A stretch of DNA of 64,000 bases from Tellurirhabdus bombi (GCF_021484805.1 NZ_CP090557.1:3360001-3424000); one strand, 5' to 3'. Shown: positions 8,427 to 16,904, counted from the stretch's first letter. The notes: generated by a model from the sequence alone, not told the origin. Numbers and translations are program-made.

Positions 8427-9803
8427 ATGAAAAAAATACTCGTATCCTTTCTGGCCACAGTGCTGATTACCAGCGCCTGTCAGAAACAAATGGATGAATA
8501 TAACGTCAATCCCAATCAGCCAGAAGAAGCGTCGGCGGCCTTGCTGCTATCGGGAGCCGAAGTGGCTACTTTTGCCGCCGTTAGTGGGAATCTCAGCATC
8601 ATCAGTGCTATTTTAGTGCAGCAGGCCGCCGGGAACCAGGAACAACTCCAAACCTATGGGCGCTATATTCTTACGGAAGCAGATATTACGGGCGAATGGC
8701 GGACGCTCTTCAACGGAACAATTATCAACGGTCGGACCTTGATTGACCGGCATGGGGCGGGGAATCCCTATTATGTGGGCATGACCAAAATATTGATGGC
8801 TTTCAACCTGGGACTGGCTACTGATTTCTGGGGCGACGTACCAACCGCCGAGGCGGGGCGGGCACTGGATGGTAATTTTACGCCTAAATACGAAAAGCAG
8901 GAAGAAGTACTCAAGTACATCCAGACGCAACTGGACGAAGCCATTGCGGACCTGAACAAACCCGCTACAGCCAATGTATCGCTTCCGGGAGCGGACGATT
9001 TGATTTTTGGAGGAAATACCAAAGCCTGGGTTAACGCGGCGTACATCATTAAAGCCCGTTATGCCAACCGGCTGAGCCAGATTGATCCGCAGGGAAGCGC
9101 AAACCAGGCTCTCCAATTTCTGAGCCACGTCAGCGCCGATCAGCCGGATTTTGAAGCGAAATTTTTCGATGTAGCCGGGAGCTACAACCAGTGGTATGAT
9201 TTCATCTCGGCCCGACCTAATTACGTTCGGATGGGTAAGTTTTTTATCGACTACCTGAAGAACACCAATGACCCGCGCCTGCCGTTTTTTGCGACGAAAG
9301 ATGAGCAAGGCGGTTACACCGGACAGACGCCGGAACAAACCAACCTGACTACAGGCTCGTTTCCGGGCGAAGGGGTGACCGGTCCGGACGCACCTATTCC
9401 GATGGCGACCTATGCCGAGGCCAAATTCATTGAGGCCGAAGCGCAGTTGCGTTTAGGCAAAGGGGCTGAAGCAGCGGCGGCTTTCAATGTGGCGGTTGCC
9501 GCTTCGGTGCAACGGGTCACGGAGGCAGCTATTCCCGCCCTCTTTAAGCAAGCCGTGGCCAGTGAAACAGCCGCCTCCATTACGCTGGAAAAAATAATTA
9601 ACCAGAAGTACGTCGCCCTGTTCACCCAGCCAGAAGGCTACCACGACTGGCGGCGTACGGGATTCCCAAAGCTGACACCCAACCAGAATTCGCAGCAGAA
9701 GGCCATTCCCGTGCGTTTTCCGACCTCACAGGAAGAACGAAACTACAATCCGAATGCCGTTGTCATTGGCGATATTTACCAGCCTGTCTGGTGGGACAAA
9801 TAG
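8427..9803 (+). CDS. SusD/RagB-like nutrient-binding lipoprotein
   Basis: A 458-residue surface lipoprotein. I chose the ATG at 8427 because it begins a lipoprotein signal (MKKILVSFLATVLITSAC) with the modified Cys at residue 18; the open frame further upstream lacks a signal. The mature part opens with MDEYNVNPNQPEEAS, and contains ATDFWGDVPTAEA, FTPKYEKQEEVLKYIQTQLDEA and EAKFIEAEAQLRLGK, as in the SusD_2 branch whose TPR-like helices bind glycans or peptides and sit as a lid over SusC. It follows susC directly and both probably share one transcript that ends at the hairpin at 9826-9876. Confidence 0.93.
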   Translation: MKKILVSFLATVLITSACQKQMDEYNVNPNQPEEASAALLLSGAEVATFAAVSGNLSIISAILVQQAAGNQEQLQTYGRYILTEADITGEWRTLFNGTIINGRTLIDRHGAGNPYYVGMTKILMAFNLGLATDFWGDVPTAEAGRALDGNFTPKYEKQEEVLKYIQTQLDEAIADLNKPATANVSLPGADDLIFGGNTKAWVNAAYIIKARYANRLSQIDPQGSANQALQFLSHVSADQPDFEAKFFDVAGSYNQWYDFISARPNYVRMGKFFIDYLKNTNDPRLPFFATKDEQGGYTGQTPEQTNLTTGSFPGEGVTGPDAPIPMATYAEAKFIEAEAQLRLGKGAEAAAAFNVAVAASVQRVTEAAIPALFKQAVASETAASITLEKIINQKYVALFTQPEGYHDWRRTGFPKLTPNQNSQQKAIPVRFPTSQEERNYNPNAVVIGDIYQPVWWDK

Positions 9804-9825
9804 TGTATGTTTGCGTGCTTCTTAA

Positions 9826-9876
9826 CGAACGGCAATCGCCAGTCAGGAATGACTGGGGATTGCCGTTCGGCTTTTT
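9826..9876. terminator. intrinsic terminator after SusD
   Basis: A long stem (CGAACGGCAATC with GATTGCCGTTCG, plus inner CCAGTCA with TGACTGG) followed by GCTTTTTA. It lies between the converging susD-like and glucanase genes. Confidence 0.8.
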
Positions 9877-9892
9877 ATGCTTCGCTGTAAAA

Positions 9893-11254
9893 CTAACGCC
9901 CCAGCCAGCCTCCGCGAAAGCCAGCCCGTTGCAGCCCCCGCCGGATGTAAGGATTCTTCATCATCAGGTTCCAGACAAGCCCGGTGCGGTAATTTTCGGC
10001 CATAAGCAGAATCGGGCCACTATCAATGCCCAAATAATCCACATCAAACCAGCCGCTTTGATTGGCTGAGGATGGGCTAGGGTAGGAAAGGTTAAAGGCA
10101 TCCTTAAAGCCGTACCGCCCGTAAATGTTACTGCCAAATTTACTTTTCATCGCCTGGAGCGCCGGAATGCAGATTTCCGGCGCAAACGGGATAGAGCCTC
10201 CCGCCGCCGTTGGCGCAATCGTGCCGTCATCAACAACTCCTGTTGCGGCAGCCCCGCGCGCCCGGTAAGAAAAAAACGGGCGGCTGTTAATCAAGGTATC
10301 TTTAGGGCCATCACAGGCAGTCAAGCCCCAGATGGTGGCACTATAGCCGCGCCACTTCAGCGGATTATCCAGGCAGTAAGCCCGATTTGCGTAAGTAGCC
10401 CGGCGGCTGTTTTCAAAATAGGAGATTCCTTTCTGCCGGTTATAAGCGTCTTTTATGTCCCGAAAATCAATCCATATGTGGGAATATTGGTGCCCAAAAA
10501 GCGGCTCAAAATTGATGTGTTCGTACTTGTAGAAGGCATTCCAATCGTAGGTTTGGGTCCAGGTGGTCCAGGCTTCTGGCTCAATAGAAAAGGTGGGTGA
10601 ACCAAGCGCCAGCACATACAAAAGCATGGCTTCGTTGTATCCTTTCCAATCGGCTTCGATAAAACCTTTCTCCGGGTGCCAGCCCATGCTGAGGAGCGGC
10701 TTACGGGCCTGCATCCAGCGCCAGTCAACGCGGCGATATAGCTGATCGGCCAGCGTGCGGATTTCGCGTTCTATCGGTGTACGCTGGTCAAAATAAGCCT
10801 GGCAACTCAGAATCCCTGCCAGCAACAGGGCCGTGTCGATGGACGAAAGTTCCACCGTTTTGAAACGATGCCCCGTCTTCATATCCAGAAAATGATAAAA
10901 AAATCCTTTGTAGCCCGTAACGTTGGCTGGCTGGTCTGACTGACTTGCGTTGGCAAAAAAGTAGAGTGTCCGGCGGGTGCGTTCGGCGGCCTCGGTGCGG
11001 CTAATGTAGCCGCGCTCAACCCCGACCAGATAGGTGGTCAGGCCGAACCCCGTGGCGGCAATGCTTGAAAAAGAAGGCGTTGGGTATCGGTCGGGGATGA
11101 GGCCGTTCGGGTTGTCGCCCAACTCCCAAAAATAGCGGAACGTATCGCGTTGCAGCGAATCCAGAAAGCTCCTGGAAAATACCGCCTGACCAGTGACTGT
11201 ATTGTGGATGCTAACGAAAAAAAGAAGCAAGGTGAGGATACGCGTTGTTTTCAT
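9893..11254 (-). CDS. glucoamylase-family (GH144-like) secreted glucanase
   Basis: A 453-residue protein when started at MKTTRILTLLLFFVS, a clear signal peptide ending near TVTGQ. The mature part matches the (alpha/alpha)6-barrel 'glucoamylase' family: FLDSLQRDTFRYFWEL, then SSIAATGFGLTTYLVGVERG, FFYHFLDMKTGHR, ELSSIDTALLLAGIL, GWHPEKGFIEADWKGYNEAML, WIDFRDIKDAY, and YSATIWGLTACDGP. Related enzymes of CAZy family GH144 cut beta-1,2-glucan. The acidic residues in SSIDTALL and in EADWKGYNE are candidate catalytic sites. It converges on the SusCD pair, so it is not in the same transcript, but it may serve the same substrate. Glycan specificity is an inference. Confidence 0.8.
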   Translation of the reverse strand: MKTTRILTLLLFFVSIHNTVTGQAVFSRSFLDSLQRDTFRYFWELGDNPNGLIPDRYPTPSFSSIAATGFGLTTYLVGVERGYISRTEAAERTRRTLYFFANASQSDQPANVTGYKGFFYHFLDMKTGHRFKTVELSSIDTALLLAGILSCQAYFDQRTPIEREIRTLADQLYRRVDWRWMQARKPLLSMGWHPEKGFIEADWKGYNEAMLLYVLALGSPTFSIEPEAWTTWTQTYDWNAFYKYEHINFEPLFGHQYSHIWIDFRDIKDAYNRQKGISYFENSRRATYANRAYCLDNPLKWRGYSATIWGLTACDGPKDTLINSRPFFSYRARGAAATGVVDDGTIAPTAAGGSIPFAPEICIPALQAMKSKFGSNIYGRYGFKDAFNLSYPSPSSANQSGWFDVDYLGIDSGPILLMAENYRTGLVWNLMMKNPYIRRGLQRAGFRGGWLGR

Positions 11255-11377
11255 AGCACGTGTTGTCTGACGCTTTTTCCAGAAATTGTTACCCGAAACA
11301 GGCATCAACTACTAAAGCTGCAAGAAAAAAAGCGACTTAAGCCAATCGCCGAAAAATATTTTTCGCTATCTTTCTTG

Positions 11378-11400
11378 TATATATAGATTTCTTATATATA
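11378..11400. promoter_or_regulatory. candidate PadR operator
   Basis: Two self-complementary TATATATA octamers (11378-11385 and 11393-11400) flank a 7-bp GATTTCT spacer, giving near-perfect dyad symmetry 15 bp before the PadR start codon. PadR proteins bind AT-rich inverted repeats near their own promoters. A -7-like TATCTTTC lies just upstream. Confidence 0.4.
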
Positions 11401-11415
11401 TTCGTGTCATCAATA

Positions 11416-11781
11416 ATGCACAAATCCATGAACCAGACTGAATCGCGGGAGTTGCTACGAGGAACGCTTCGCACCATCGTTCTGAAGATGCTGGCCGAAA
11501 ACAAGCGAATGTACGGCTACGAGCTTACCCAGCAGGTAAAAGAACGTACGAAAGGAGAAATCACGCTGACTTACGGCGCTTTGTACCCGGTGTTGCACAA
11601 ACTGGAAGACGAAGGTTTTCTGGTGACGGAGTCGGAAGAGGTGGATGGTCGCCTTCGGAAATATTATTCGTTGACGGCTGCCGGCACCGAAACGGCTCAA
11701 ACAAAAGTTTCTGAGTTTGAGAATTTTATGAATGCAATGAAAGCACTGATGGGGCCAGCTCCCGGGCTAGCTACGAACTGA
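11416..11781 (+). CDS. PadR family transcriptional regulator
   Basis: A 121-residue regulator with a winged helix-turn-helix: ELLRGTLRTIVLKMLAENKR, MYGYELTQQVKERTKG, then TYGALYPVLHKLEDEGFL and GRLRKYYSLTAAG, which is the standard PadR core with its wing. The gene opens a unit followed at 29 bp by a protein with a HAAS-like N-terminus, the usual PadR partner, and then a TonB gene, so it probably controls these and itself. A GTG at 11404 and ATGs at 11416 and 11428 are all possible starts; the HTH begins after all of them. PadR proteins of this size respond to phenolics or to cell-envelope stress, but no ligand can be inferred. Confidence 0.9.
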   Translation: MHKSMNQTESRELLRGTLRTIVLKMLAENKRMYGYELTQQVKERTKGEITLTYGALYPVLHKLEDEGFLVTESEEVDGRLRKYYSLTAAGTETAQTKVSEFENFMNAMKALMGPAPGLATN

Positions 11782-11810
11782 TTCCTATTCCACATTAACC
11801 TGTCCTGTTT

Positions 11811-12341
11811 ATGTATCTGCTTACATCTGAACAAATCGAAGCCCTGCGCAATCACGTACTCCGCAGCGGTGTTTCGGCAGATTTACTTACTGAGCTGACG
11901 GATCATTTGGCCTGTGACCTGGAAAACGCGATGTGGGAGGGAAATTCGTTTGAAACAGCACTGGATACGGTGATACAGGGCGCTGACCTGAAAAATATGG
12001 CGCAGCTTCAGGAAGAGTACGACTCTATTCTGGCTCTGCCTGATAGCCAGCCTGCTACGCTGAATGACATTGTTTTTCTGAATCGGAATAAAGCCTACGG
12101 AGCCTATGACCTGCGGATGCAATACTCCTGGGCGGCGGAACGGGCTTTGCTGTGGGGATTTTTACTGTTTGCGCTGGCGATCTTTAGCCTGAGCTGGCAC
12201 GTGAATCACAATGTGTCGCACCGGCGAAGCGAGTCGGTCAAGCACGCCAAAGTTCGGTTTGTAGAGCCAGAATGGATGCAAACGGCCCGGAAGAATACGG
12301 CATTAATGCAAAAAAAAGCGGATAACCAGTTAAAGAAATAA
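11811..12341 (+). CDS. HAAS-like / TonB N-terminal membrane protein
   Basis: A 176-residue protein of mixed design. Residues 1-75 (LTSEQIEALRNHVLRSGV, ELTDHLACDLE) look like the HAAS-type helical domain found beside PadR regulators. Residues 83-103 (LNDIVFLNRNKAYGAYDLR) are the cytoplasmic start of Bacteroidota TonB proteins, followed by one membrane helix (LLWGFLLFALAIFSLSW) and a short basic tail. The periplasmic proline-rich linker and the C-terminal TonB domain are missing. The same YGAYDLR module occurs in the next gene, 4 bp away. It could assemble with that TonB or act as a regulated decoy; the role is unknown. Confidence 0.6.
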   Translation: MYLLTSEQIEALRNHVLRSGVSADLLTELTDHLACDLENAMWEGNSFETALDTVIQGADLKNMAQLQEEYDSILALPDSQPATLNDIVFLNRNKAYGAYDLRMQYSWAAERALLWGFLLFALAIFSLSWHVNHNVSHRRSESVKHAKVRFVEPEWMQTARKNTALMQKKADNQLKK

Positions 12342-12345
12342 GATC

Positions 12346-13164
12346 ATGGCTACGAACCAATGGAAGTTTGCTTCGCTGGATGATATTGTATTTGAGCATC
12401 GGAATAAAGCCTATGGGGCCTACGATCTGCGGCAACACTACGGACGCCATACGCGCACCGCACTCTGGATGGGGATCGTCTTGTTTGTAGGAGCGCTGGC
12501 CATTCCCAGCCTGATTGATCAGCTAAAACCGGCTGAGCAAGAGGTGTATATGGATGAAGTGAAGTTTGAGCAACTGCCTCCGCCGGAGAAGACAGAAACG
12601 CCGCCGATTGTGACACCGCCGCCAGCCCAGCAAGTAGAGGTGCCACAAGTGCGTGATTTGCCGCCTCTGGTTACGGCTGAGGCTCCCGATGAAACAACGG
12701 TACCAACGGTAGATGACCTCGAGAAAGCCGCGCCCAGCGACAAAACGGTAGAGGGTGATCCGAATGCCGGTGAAATGATTGAAGCGCCAAGTACGGCGGC
12801 TGGACCGACAGTGGTCGAAAAGGCGATTGAAGTAGAGAAAAAAGAAGAAGAGCCGCTTCTTTTTGTGGAGCAGCAGCCCGAATTTCCGGGTGGTCCGGCG
12901 GCCATGTATGAGTGGCTGAGCAAAAATATGAAATATCCGCCAGCGGCAGCCCGAAGCAACATTTCCGGCAAAGTGTATCTCTCCTTTGTGGTTAACGCCG
13001 ATGGCAGTATTGTGGATGAGCAGGTCACGAAAGGGATCGGGTTTGGCTGCGACGAAGAAGCGCTTCGAGTCGTGAAAAAAATGCCTAAGTGGCGACCGGG
13101 CAAACAGTCGGGGAGGCCCGTGCGGGTGAAATTTAACCTGCCCATTGTGTTTGCCCTAGAATAA
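12346..13164 (+). CDS. tonB: TonB family energy transducer
   Basis: A 272-residue inner-membrane protein. Residues 5-26 hold the Bacteroidota TonB start (LDDIVFEHRNKAYGAYDLR), residues 34-55 the membrane anchor (LWMGIVLFVGALAIP), residues 65-180 a Pro/Glu-rich periplasmic linker, and residues 185-272 the TonB C-terminal domain (PEFPGGPAAMYEWLSKNMKY, GKVYLSFVVNADGSI, KMPKWRPGKQSGRPVRVKF). TonB passes proton-motive energy to SusC-like transporters by pairing with their TonB box. It starts 4 bp after the previous gene and ends at a terminator, so PadR, the HAAS/TonB-N protein and TonB form one unit. No exbB or exbD is nearby. Confidence 0.9.
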   Translation: MATNQWKFASLDDIVFEHRNKAYGAYDLRQHYGRHTRTALWMGIVLFVGALAIPSLIDQLKPAEQEVYMDEVKFEQLPPPEKTETPPIVTPPPAQQVEVPQVRDLPPLVTAEAPDETTVPTVDDLEKAAPSDKTVEGDPNAGEMIEAPSTAAGPTVVEKAIEVEKKEEEPLLFVEQQPEFPGGPAAMYEWLSKNMKYPPAAARSNISGKVYLSFVVNADGSIVDEQVTKGIGFGCDEEALRVVKKMPKWRPGKQSGRPVRVKFNLPIVFALE

Positions 13165-13194
13165 GTTTTCAATTAACCCTTCATAAATAGTGCC

Positions 13195-13221
13195 CCGCCG
13201 GTTAAGCAACCGGCGGTTTTT
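13195..13221 (+). terminator. intrinsic terminator after tonB
   Basis: A 9-bp GC-rich stem (CCGCCGGTT with AACCGGCGG, 4-nt loop) followed by TTTTTG. Confidence 0.85.
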
Positions 13222-13222
13222 G

Positions 13223-13252
13223 TTGTTAGAGGTTTAGCATTGGCTATTTTTG
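13223..13252 (+). promoter_or_regulatory. promoter of nspC
   Basis: TTG at 13223-13225 and TATTTTTG at 13245-13252 are separated by 19 bp, matching the Bacteroidota -33/-7 arrangement. The predicted start site is about 45 bp before the nspC ATG. Confidence 0.5.
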
Positions 13253-13305
13253 CAACCTTAAACACGAAAAAAACGGATCGTCCGCGACCCGGCTAAGTAT
13301 ATAAA

Positions 13306-14433
13306 ATGGACTACACACAAATTCCCTCGCCCTGTTTTGTACTAGACGAAGCCAAACTTCGTAAGAATTTGAGTCTTATTGATCAGGTTCAGCAATCGGC
13401 AGGTATTCGGATCATCCTGGCCCTGAAAGGGTTTTCGATGTACAGTGCTTTCCCGCTTGTGAAAGAGTACCTGGGCGGCGCTACAGCCTCGTCTCTCAAC
13501 GAAGTAAAGCTAATCAACGAGTACATGGGCGTAAAGTCGCACACGTACGCCCCCGCTTACCGGGACGATGAATTTGAAGAAATAAAAAAAGGCAGCAGCC
13601 ACATTACGTTTAACTCCCTGAATCAGTGGGAGCACTTCAAAGACCAGGTACAGGGAAGCGGTATTTCCTGCGGGATTCGGGTCAATCCGCAATATTCGGA
13701 GGTCGGTACCGATTTATACAACCCTTGCGTTCCCGGTTCTCGGTTGGGCGTAACCCGCGATCAATTGGGCGATAACTTACCCGAAGGCCTTGAAGGAATT
13801 CACTTCCATACGCTTTGCGAAAACGATTCGTACACGCTGGAGCGGACGCTGGAGGCGCTGGAAAGCCGGTTTGCCAGCCTGCTTCACCAGGCTAAATGGG
13901 TAAACATGGGCGGTGGCCACCTGATGACCCGGGAGGGATACAATACCGATCACCTCATTGGCTTGTTGAAAGCGTTTCGCGAAAAATACAACGTTGATGT
14001 GATTCTGGAACCTGGCTCTGCTATTGCCTGGCAAACAGGTGTGCTAGTTGCCACCGTACTGGATCTTCTGGATAGCCAGGGTATTGCCGTAGCGATGCTG
14101 GATACCTCGTTTTCCAACCACATGCCCGACACGCTAGAAATGCCCTACAAGCCGCGTATCCTGGATTCTTACCACGAGCCGGTGACTGGCAAACCGACTT
14201 ATCGTCTGGGTGGGATGACCTGTCTGGCCGGCGATTTCATGGGCGATTATTCCTTCGACGAACCGTTGCAGATCGGACAGAAGCTGGTATTTGATGACAT
14301 GATTCACTACACAATGGTGAAAACGACCTCGTTCAATGGCGTTGGTTTGCCGTCCATTGGCATCTGGAAGGAGGGGCGTTTTGAACTGGTGAAGTCGTAC
14401 GGCTACGAGAGTTTTAAAGATCGACTGAGCTAA
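13306..14433 (+). CDS. nspC: carboxynorspermidine decarboxylase
   Basis: A 375-residue PLP enzyme of the alanine racemase-like (fold III) decarboxylases. It starts with IPSPCFVLDEAKLRKNL; the PLP lysine is in ILALKGFSMYSAF (about residue 40). It also has GIRVNPQYSEVG, GIHFHTLCEND (His near the cofactor), WVNMGGGHLMT, the phosphate-binding LEPGSAIA, and GMTCLAGDFMG, which carries the active-site Cys of this group. It removes CO2 from carboxy(nor)spermidine to give spermidine or norspermidine. The partner enzyme is at 3793-5001, separated by ~8 kb. It has its own promoter and terminator. Diaminopimelate decarboxylase is excluded by motifs and length. Confidence 0.92.
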   Translation: MDYTQIPSPCFVLDEAKLRKNLSLIDQVQQSAGIRIILALKGFSMYSAFPLVKEYLGGATASSLNEVKLINEYMGVKSHTYAPAYRDDEFEEIKKGSSHITFNSLNQWEHFKDQVQGSGISCGIRVNPQYSEVGTDLYNPCVPGSRLGVTRDQLGDNLPEGLEGIHFHTLCENDSYTLERTLEALESRFASLLHQAKWVNMGGGHLMTREGYNTDHLIGLLKAFREKYNVDVILEPGSAIAWQTGVLVATVLDLLDSQGIAVAMLDTSFSNHMPDTLEMPYKPRILDSYHEPVTGKPTYRLGGMTCLAGDFMGDYSFDEPLQIGQKLVFDDMIHYTMVKTTSFNGVGLPSIGIWKEGRFELVKSYGYESFKDRLS

Positions 14434-14437
14434 TAAC

Positions 14438-14471
14438 AAAAAAGCCTCTACATCTCCGTAGGGGCTTTTTT
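14438..14471. terminator. bidirectional terminator between nspC and sufB
   Basis: Stem AAAAAAGCCTCTAC paired with GTAGGGGCTTTTTT, with T-runs on both strands. Confidence 0.8.
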
Positions 14472-14495
14472 AGTATTAAATGTATGGTATATCAA

Positions 14496-15941
14496 TCAAC
14501 CAACTGAACCTTCCAGGCTGATTTCCAGCAGTTTCTGAGCTTCGACAGCAAACTCCATCGGTAGCTGGTTTAGAACTTCCTTAGCGTATCCGTTGATAAT
14601 CAGCGCCACAGCCTGCTCGGTAGGAATACCGCGCTGGTTGCAATAAAACAACTGATCTTCTCCAATTTTTGACGTGGTCGCTTCGTGCTCGACTGTGGCC
14701 GATTGGTTGTTCACTTCAATGTACGGGAACGTATGAGCACCGCATTTGTCACCGAGTAGGAGGGAGTCGCATTGCGAGAAATTCCGGGCGTTTTCGGCCC
14801 GTTTGAACACCTGCACCAAACCCCGGTAGGAGTTCTGGCTTTTTCCCGCCGAAATCCCTTTCGAGACAATCCGGCTTTTGGTGTTTTTCCCGATGTGCAC
14901 CATTTTCGTTCCGGTGTCGGCCTGCTGCATGTTGTTCGTTACTGCCACCGAATAAAATTCGCCAATGGAGTTATCACCTTTTAGGATAACAGACGGATAT
15001 TTCCAGGTAATGGCCGAGCCTGTTTCAACCTGTGTCCAAGAAATTTTGGCATTAGGACCGTCGCAGATACCACGCTTTGTAACGAAGTTATAAATACCGC
15101 CCCGGCCTTCCTTGTCGCCCGGATACCAGTTCTGCACGGTTGAGTACTTGATCTCCGATTCCTTGGCCGCAACCAATTCGACAACGGCAGCGTGTAGCTG
15201 GTTCTCGTCGCGCATGGGAGCCGTACAGCCTTCGAGGTAGCTCACGTACGAACCTTCGTCGGCGATAATCAACGTCCGCTCAAACTGGCCTGTTCCCGCC
15301 GCATTAATCCGGAAATAGGTTGACAGTTCCATTGGGCAACGAACGCCCTTAGGAATGTAACAGAACGATCCGTCAGAGAAAACCGCCGAGTTCAGGGCTG
15401 CAAAATAGTTGTCTTTTGGAGGAACTACGGAGCCCATGTATTTTCGAACCAGTTCGGGGTGCTCCTGAATGGCTTCCGAAATTGAGCAAAAAATAATGCC
15501 CAGATCTCTGAGTTTGTCTTTAAAGGTAGTGGCAATCGACACCGAGTCAATGACAGCATCCACCGCAACGCCAGCCAGACGCTCCTGTTCTTTCAGGGAA
15601 ATGCCCAGCCGTTCAAATGTATCCCGCAATTCAGGATCAATATCATCCAGGCTATTAACGACTTTCTTCTGTTTAGGCGCTGAATAATATTTAATGGCTT
15701 GGTAATCGATTGCTGGATAAGAAACATTAGGCCAGTGCGGTTCTTTCAGTCCTTGCCAGTGCCGGAAGGACTTAAGCCGCCATTCGAGCATCCATTCTGG
15801 TTCATTCTTCTTGGCAGAAATGAACCGAACTGTCGTCTCGTCCAGACCAGCAGGGGCTTCGTCGGCCTCAATCAAGGTTTCGAATCCGTACTTATATTCG
15901 GAGTTGGTAATACTCTCTAAAATTTCAACGTCTTTGCTCAT
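14496..15941 (-). CDS. sufB: Fe-S cluster assembly protein SufB
   Basis: A 481-residue SufB, started at [20 protein letters not shown]; ten more codons are open upstream but are untypical. SufB is the scaffold of the SufBC2D complex that builds Fe-S clusters. Visible motifs include [36 protein letters not shown], the beta-helix core [39 protein letters not shown], and the C-terminal [19 protein letters not shown] with the Cys and nearby E-A-T-T-S-K segment of the assembly site. Length is normal. No sufC, sufD or sufS is adjacent: the next gene on the strand ends at the terminator and the upstream neighbour is an Lrp regulator, so it is separated from its usual operon. Confidence 0.95.
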   Translation of the reverse strand: MSKDVEILESITNSEYKYGFETLIEADEAPAGLDETTVRFISAKKNEPEWMLEWRLKSFRHWQGLKEPHWPNVSYPAIDYQAIKYYSAPKQKKVVNSLDDIDPELRDTFERLGISLKEQERLAGVAVDAVIDSVSIATTFKDKLRDLGIIFCSISEAIQEHPELVRKYMGSVVPPKDNYFAALNSAVFSDGSFCYIPKGVRCPMELSTYFRINAAGTGQFERTLIIADEGSYVSYLEGCTAPMRDENQLHAAVVELVAAKESEIKYSTVQNWYPGDKEGRGGIYNFVTKRGICDGPNAKISWTQVETGSAITWKYPSVILKGDNSIGEFYSVAVTNNMQQADTGTKMVHIGKNTKSRIVSKGISAGKSQNSYRGLVQVFKRAENARNFSQCDSLLLGDKCGAHTFPYIEVNNQSATVEHEATTSKIGEDQLFYCNQRGIPTEQAVALIINGYAKEVLNQLPMEFAVEAQKLLEISLEGSVG

Positions 15942-16076
15942 GGTAGAGGTGGCGGTTGTGATTTTACACAATTCGTCACTTGGTTAACAAATTGCATGGA
16001 GCGGCTGTTCCTTAGCCGGACGACAAATATCGTAAAAATATCAACTGCTTCGACGGAAGGTTGCAAAGAGGGGCCG

Positions 16077-16565
16077 TTAGTAGCTATCCAGCTGGTTGGT
16101 ATCACCAAATGGGATAGGGCGGTTGACGCGCTCTTCCAGAGAAATAAAGGTTTCGGTTCGTTGGATGCCCCCTACTTTCTGGATTTTATCGTGCAAGACC
16201 TCGCGCAGATGCTGGGTGTCGCGACAGACGATTTTAGCGAAGATACTGTAGATACCCGTTGTATAATGAATGTTGACCACTTCTGGAATTTTTTGCATTT
16301 CAGAGGCCACTTCGTCGTAGAGCGAGCTTTTGTCCAGGTAAATGCCCAAAAAGGCGCTGATGTCCCAGCCGAGCTTGGTATGGTCGATGATCAATTGAGA
16401 ACCTTTAACAATTCCCATTTGCTCCATTTTTTTCATCCGGACGTGGATTGTACCTCCTGATACCTGAATACGCTTACCAATTTCGGTATAAGGCATGTTG
16501 GCGTCTTCCATCAGTAGGTTTAATATTTTCAGATCTACTGAGTCGATCTCCGGATTCTTGTCCAT
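16077..16565 (-). CDS. Lrp/AsnC family transcriptional regulator
   Basis: A 162-residue protein with an N-terminal HTH (SVDLKILNLLMEDANMPYTE, IGKRIQVSGGTIHVRMKKME) and a C-terminal RAM ligand domain (AFLGIYLDKSSLYDEVAS, YSIFAKIVCRDTQHLREVL). These proteins form octamers that sense amino acids. It lies 135 bp upstream of sufB on the same strand, with the promoter region of the tRNA-like RNA on its other side, so it may control sufB, itself or the neighbouring RNA; none of this can be read from the sequence. Two TTTTTT-rich tracts precede the start. Confidence 0.9.
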   Translation of the reverse strand: MDKNPEIDSVDLKILNLLMEDANMPYTEIGKRIQVSGGTIHVRMKKMEQMGIVKGSQLIIDHTKLGWDISAFLGIYLDKSSLYDEVASEMQKIPEVVNIHYTTGIYSIFAKIVCRDTQHLREVLHDKIQKVGGIQRTETFISLEERVNRPIPFGDTNQLDSY

Positions 16566-16652
16566 AATTTAAAGTAACTACATTTAAAATTCTGCAACGA
16601 AAGGTAACATTTTTTGCCAACAAAAAAATTTTGGAAAAAATATGTTAAAAAA

Positions 16653-16685
16653 TTTGCAAAGTGTTGGGCTGCCGCTTTATCTTTG
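16653..16685 (+). promoter_or_regulatory. promoter of the tRNA-like RNA
   Basis: TTTG at 16653-16656 and TATCTTTG at 16678-16685 are 21 bp apart, a good Bacteroidota -33/-7 pair. A start near 16692 would give a ~50-nt leader before the folded RNA. Confidence 0.45.
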
Positions 16686-16744
16686 TGTAACAATAAGGGA
16701 TAACCGTAGCGCAAGTTACAATTTGTTACCTTCTTTGTCTATAC

Positions 16745-16901
16745 TGTAGGGTGTCGAAACTGGCAGACGTGCCCTCCTGTCTCGGGGGTGGTGGAAAGGG
16801 ATAAACACAGCATAATGCCCGCTATACGCGGACTGGGGTTGACCACCAGGTTTGTGCTGCGGCTAACCGCACCGTGGGTGGTTCGAATCCCCCTCCTACA
16901 G
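16745..16901 (+). ncRNA. tRNA-like RNA with very large structured variable region
   Basis: About 157 nt that fold like a class II (Leu-type) tRNA with an insert. A 7-bp acceptor-like stem pairs TGTAGGG (16745-16751) with TCCTACA (16894-16900). A D-arm with GAAACTGGCA loop follows (GTC 16753-16755 with GAC 16766-16768), then a 5-bp arm CCCTC/GGGGG (16772-16776/16784-16788) with the 7-nt loop CTGTCTC. A T-arm has loop TTCGAAT (16882-16888) on a stem with one mismatch. In place of a 10-20 nt variable arm there are ~88 nt with their own helices: TGGTGG/CCACCA (16789-16794/16843-16848), CCGC/GCGG (16819-16822/16828-16831), and TGCGG/CCGCA (16858-16862/16867-16871). The anticodon position would read GUC with U37, which does not suit a Leu tRNA. 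CCA is not encoded. It may be a degenerate or intron-bearing tRNA or a new tRNA-like RNA. Confidence 0.6.
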
Positions 16902-16904
16902 CAC

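Noticed and set aside
16745-16901. tmRNA or group I intron-bearing tRNA-Leu
   Set aside because: No tag-peptide frame or tmRNA length; the insert is far shorter than known group I introns and lies in the variable region, not the anticodon loop.
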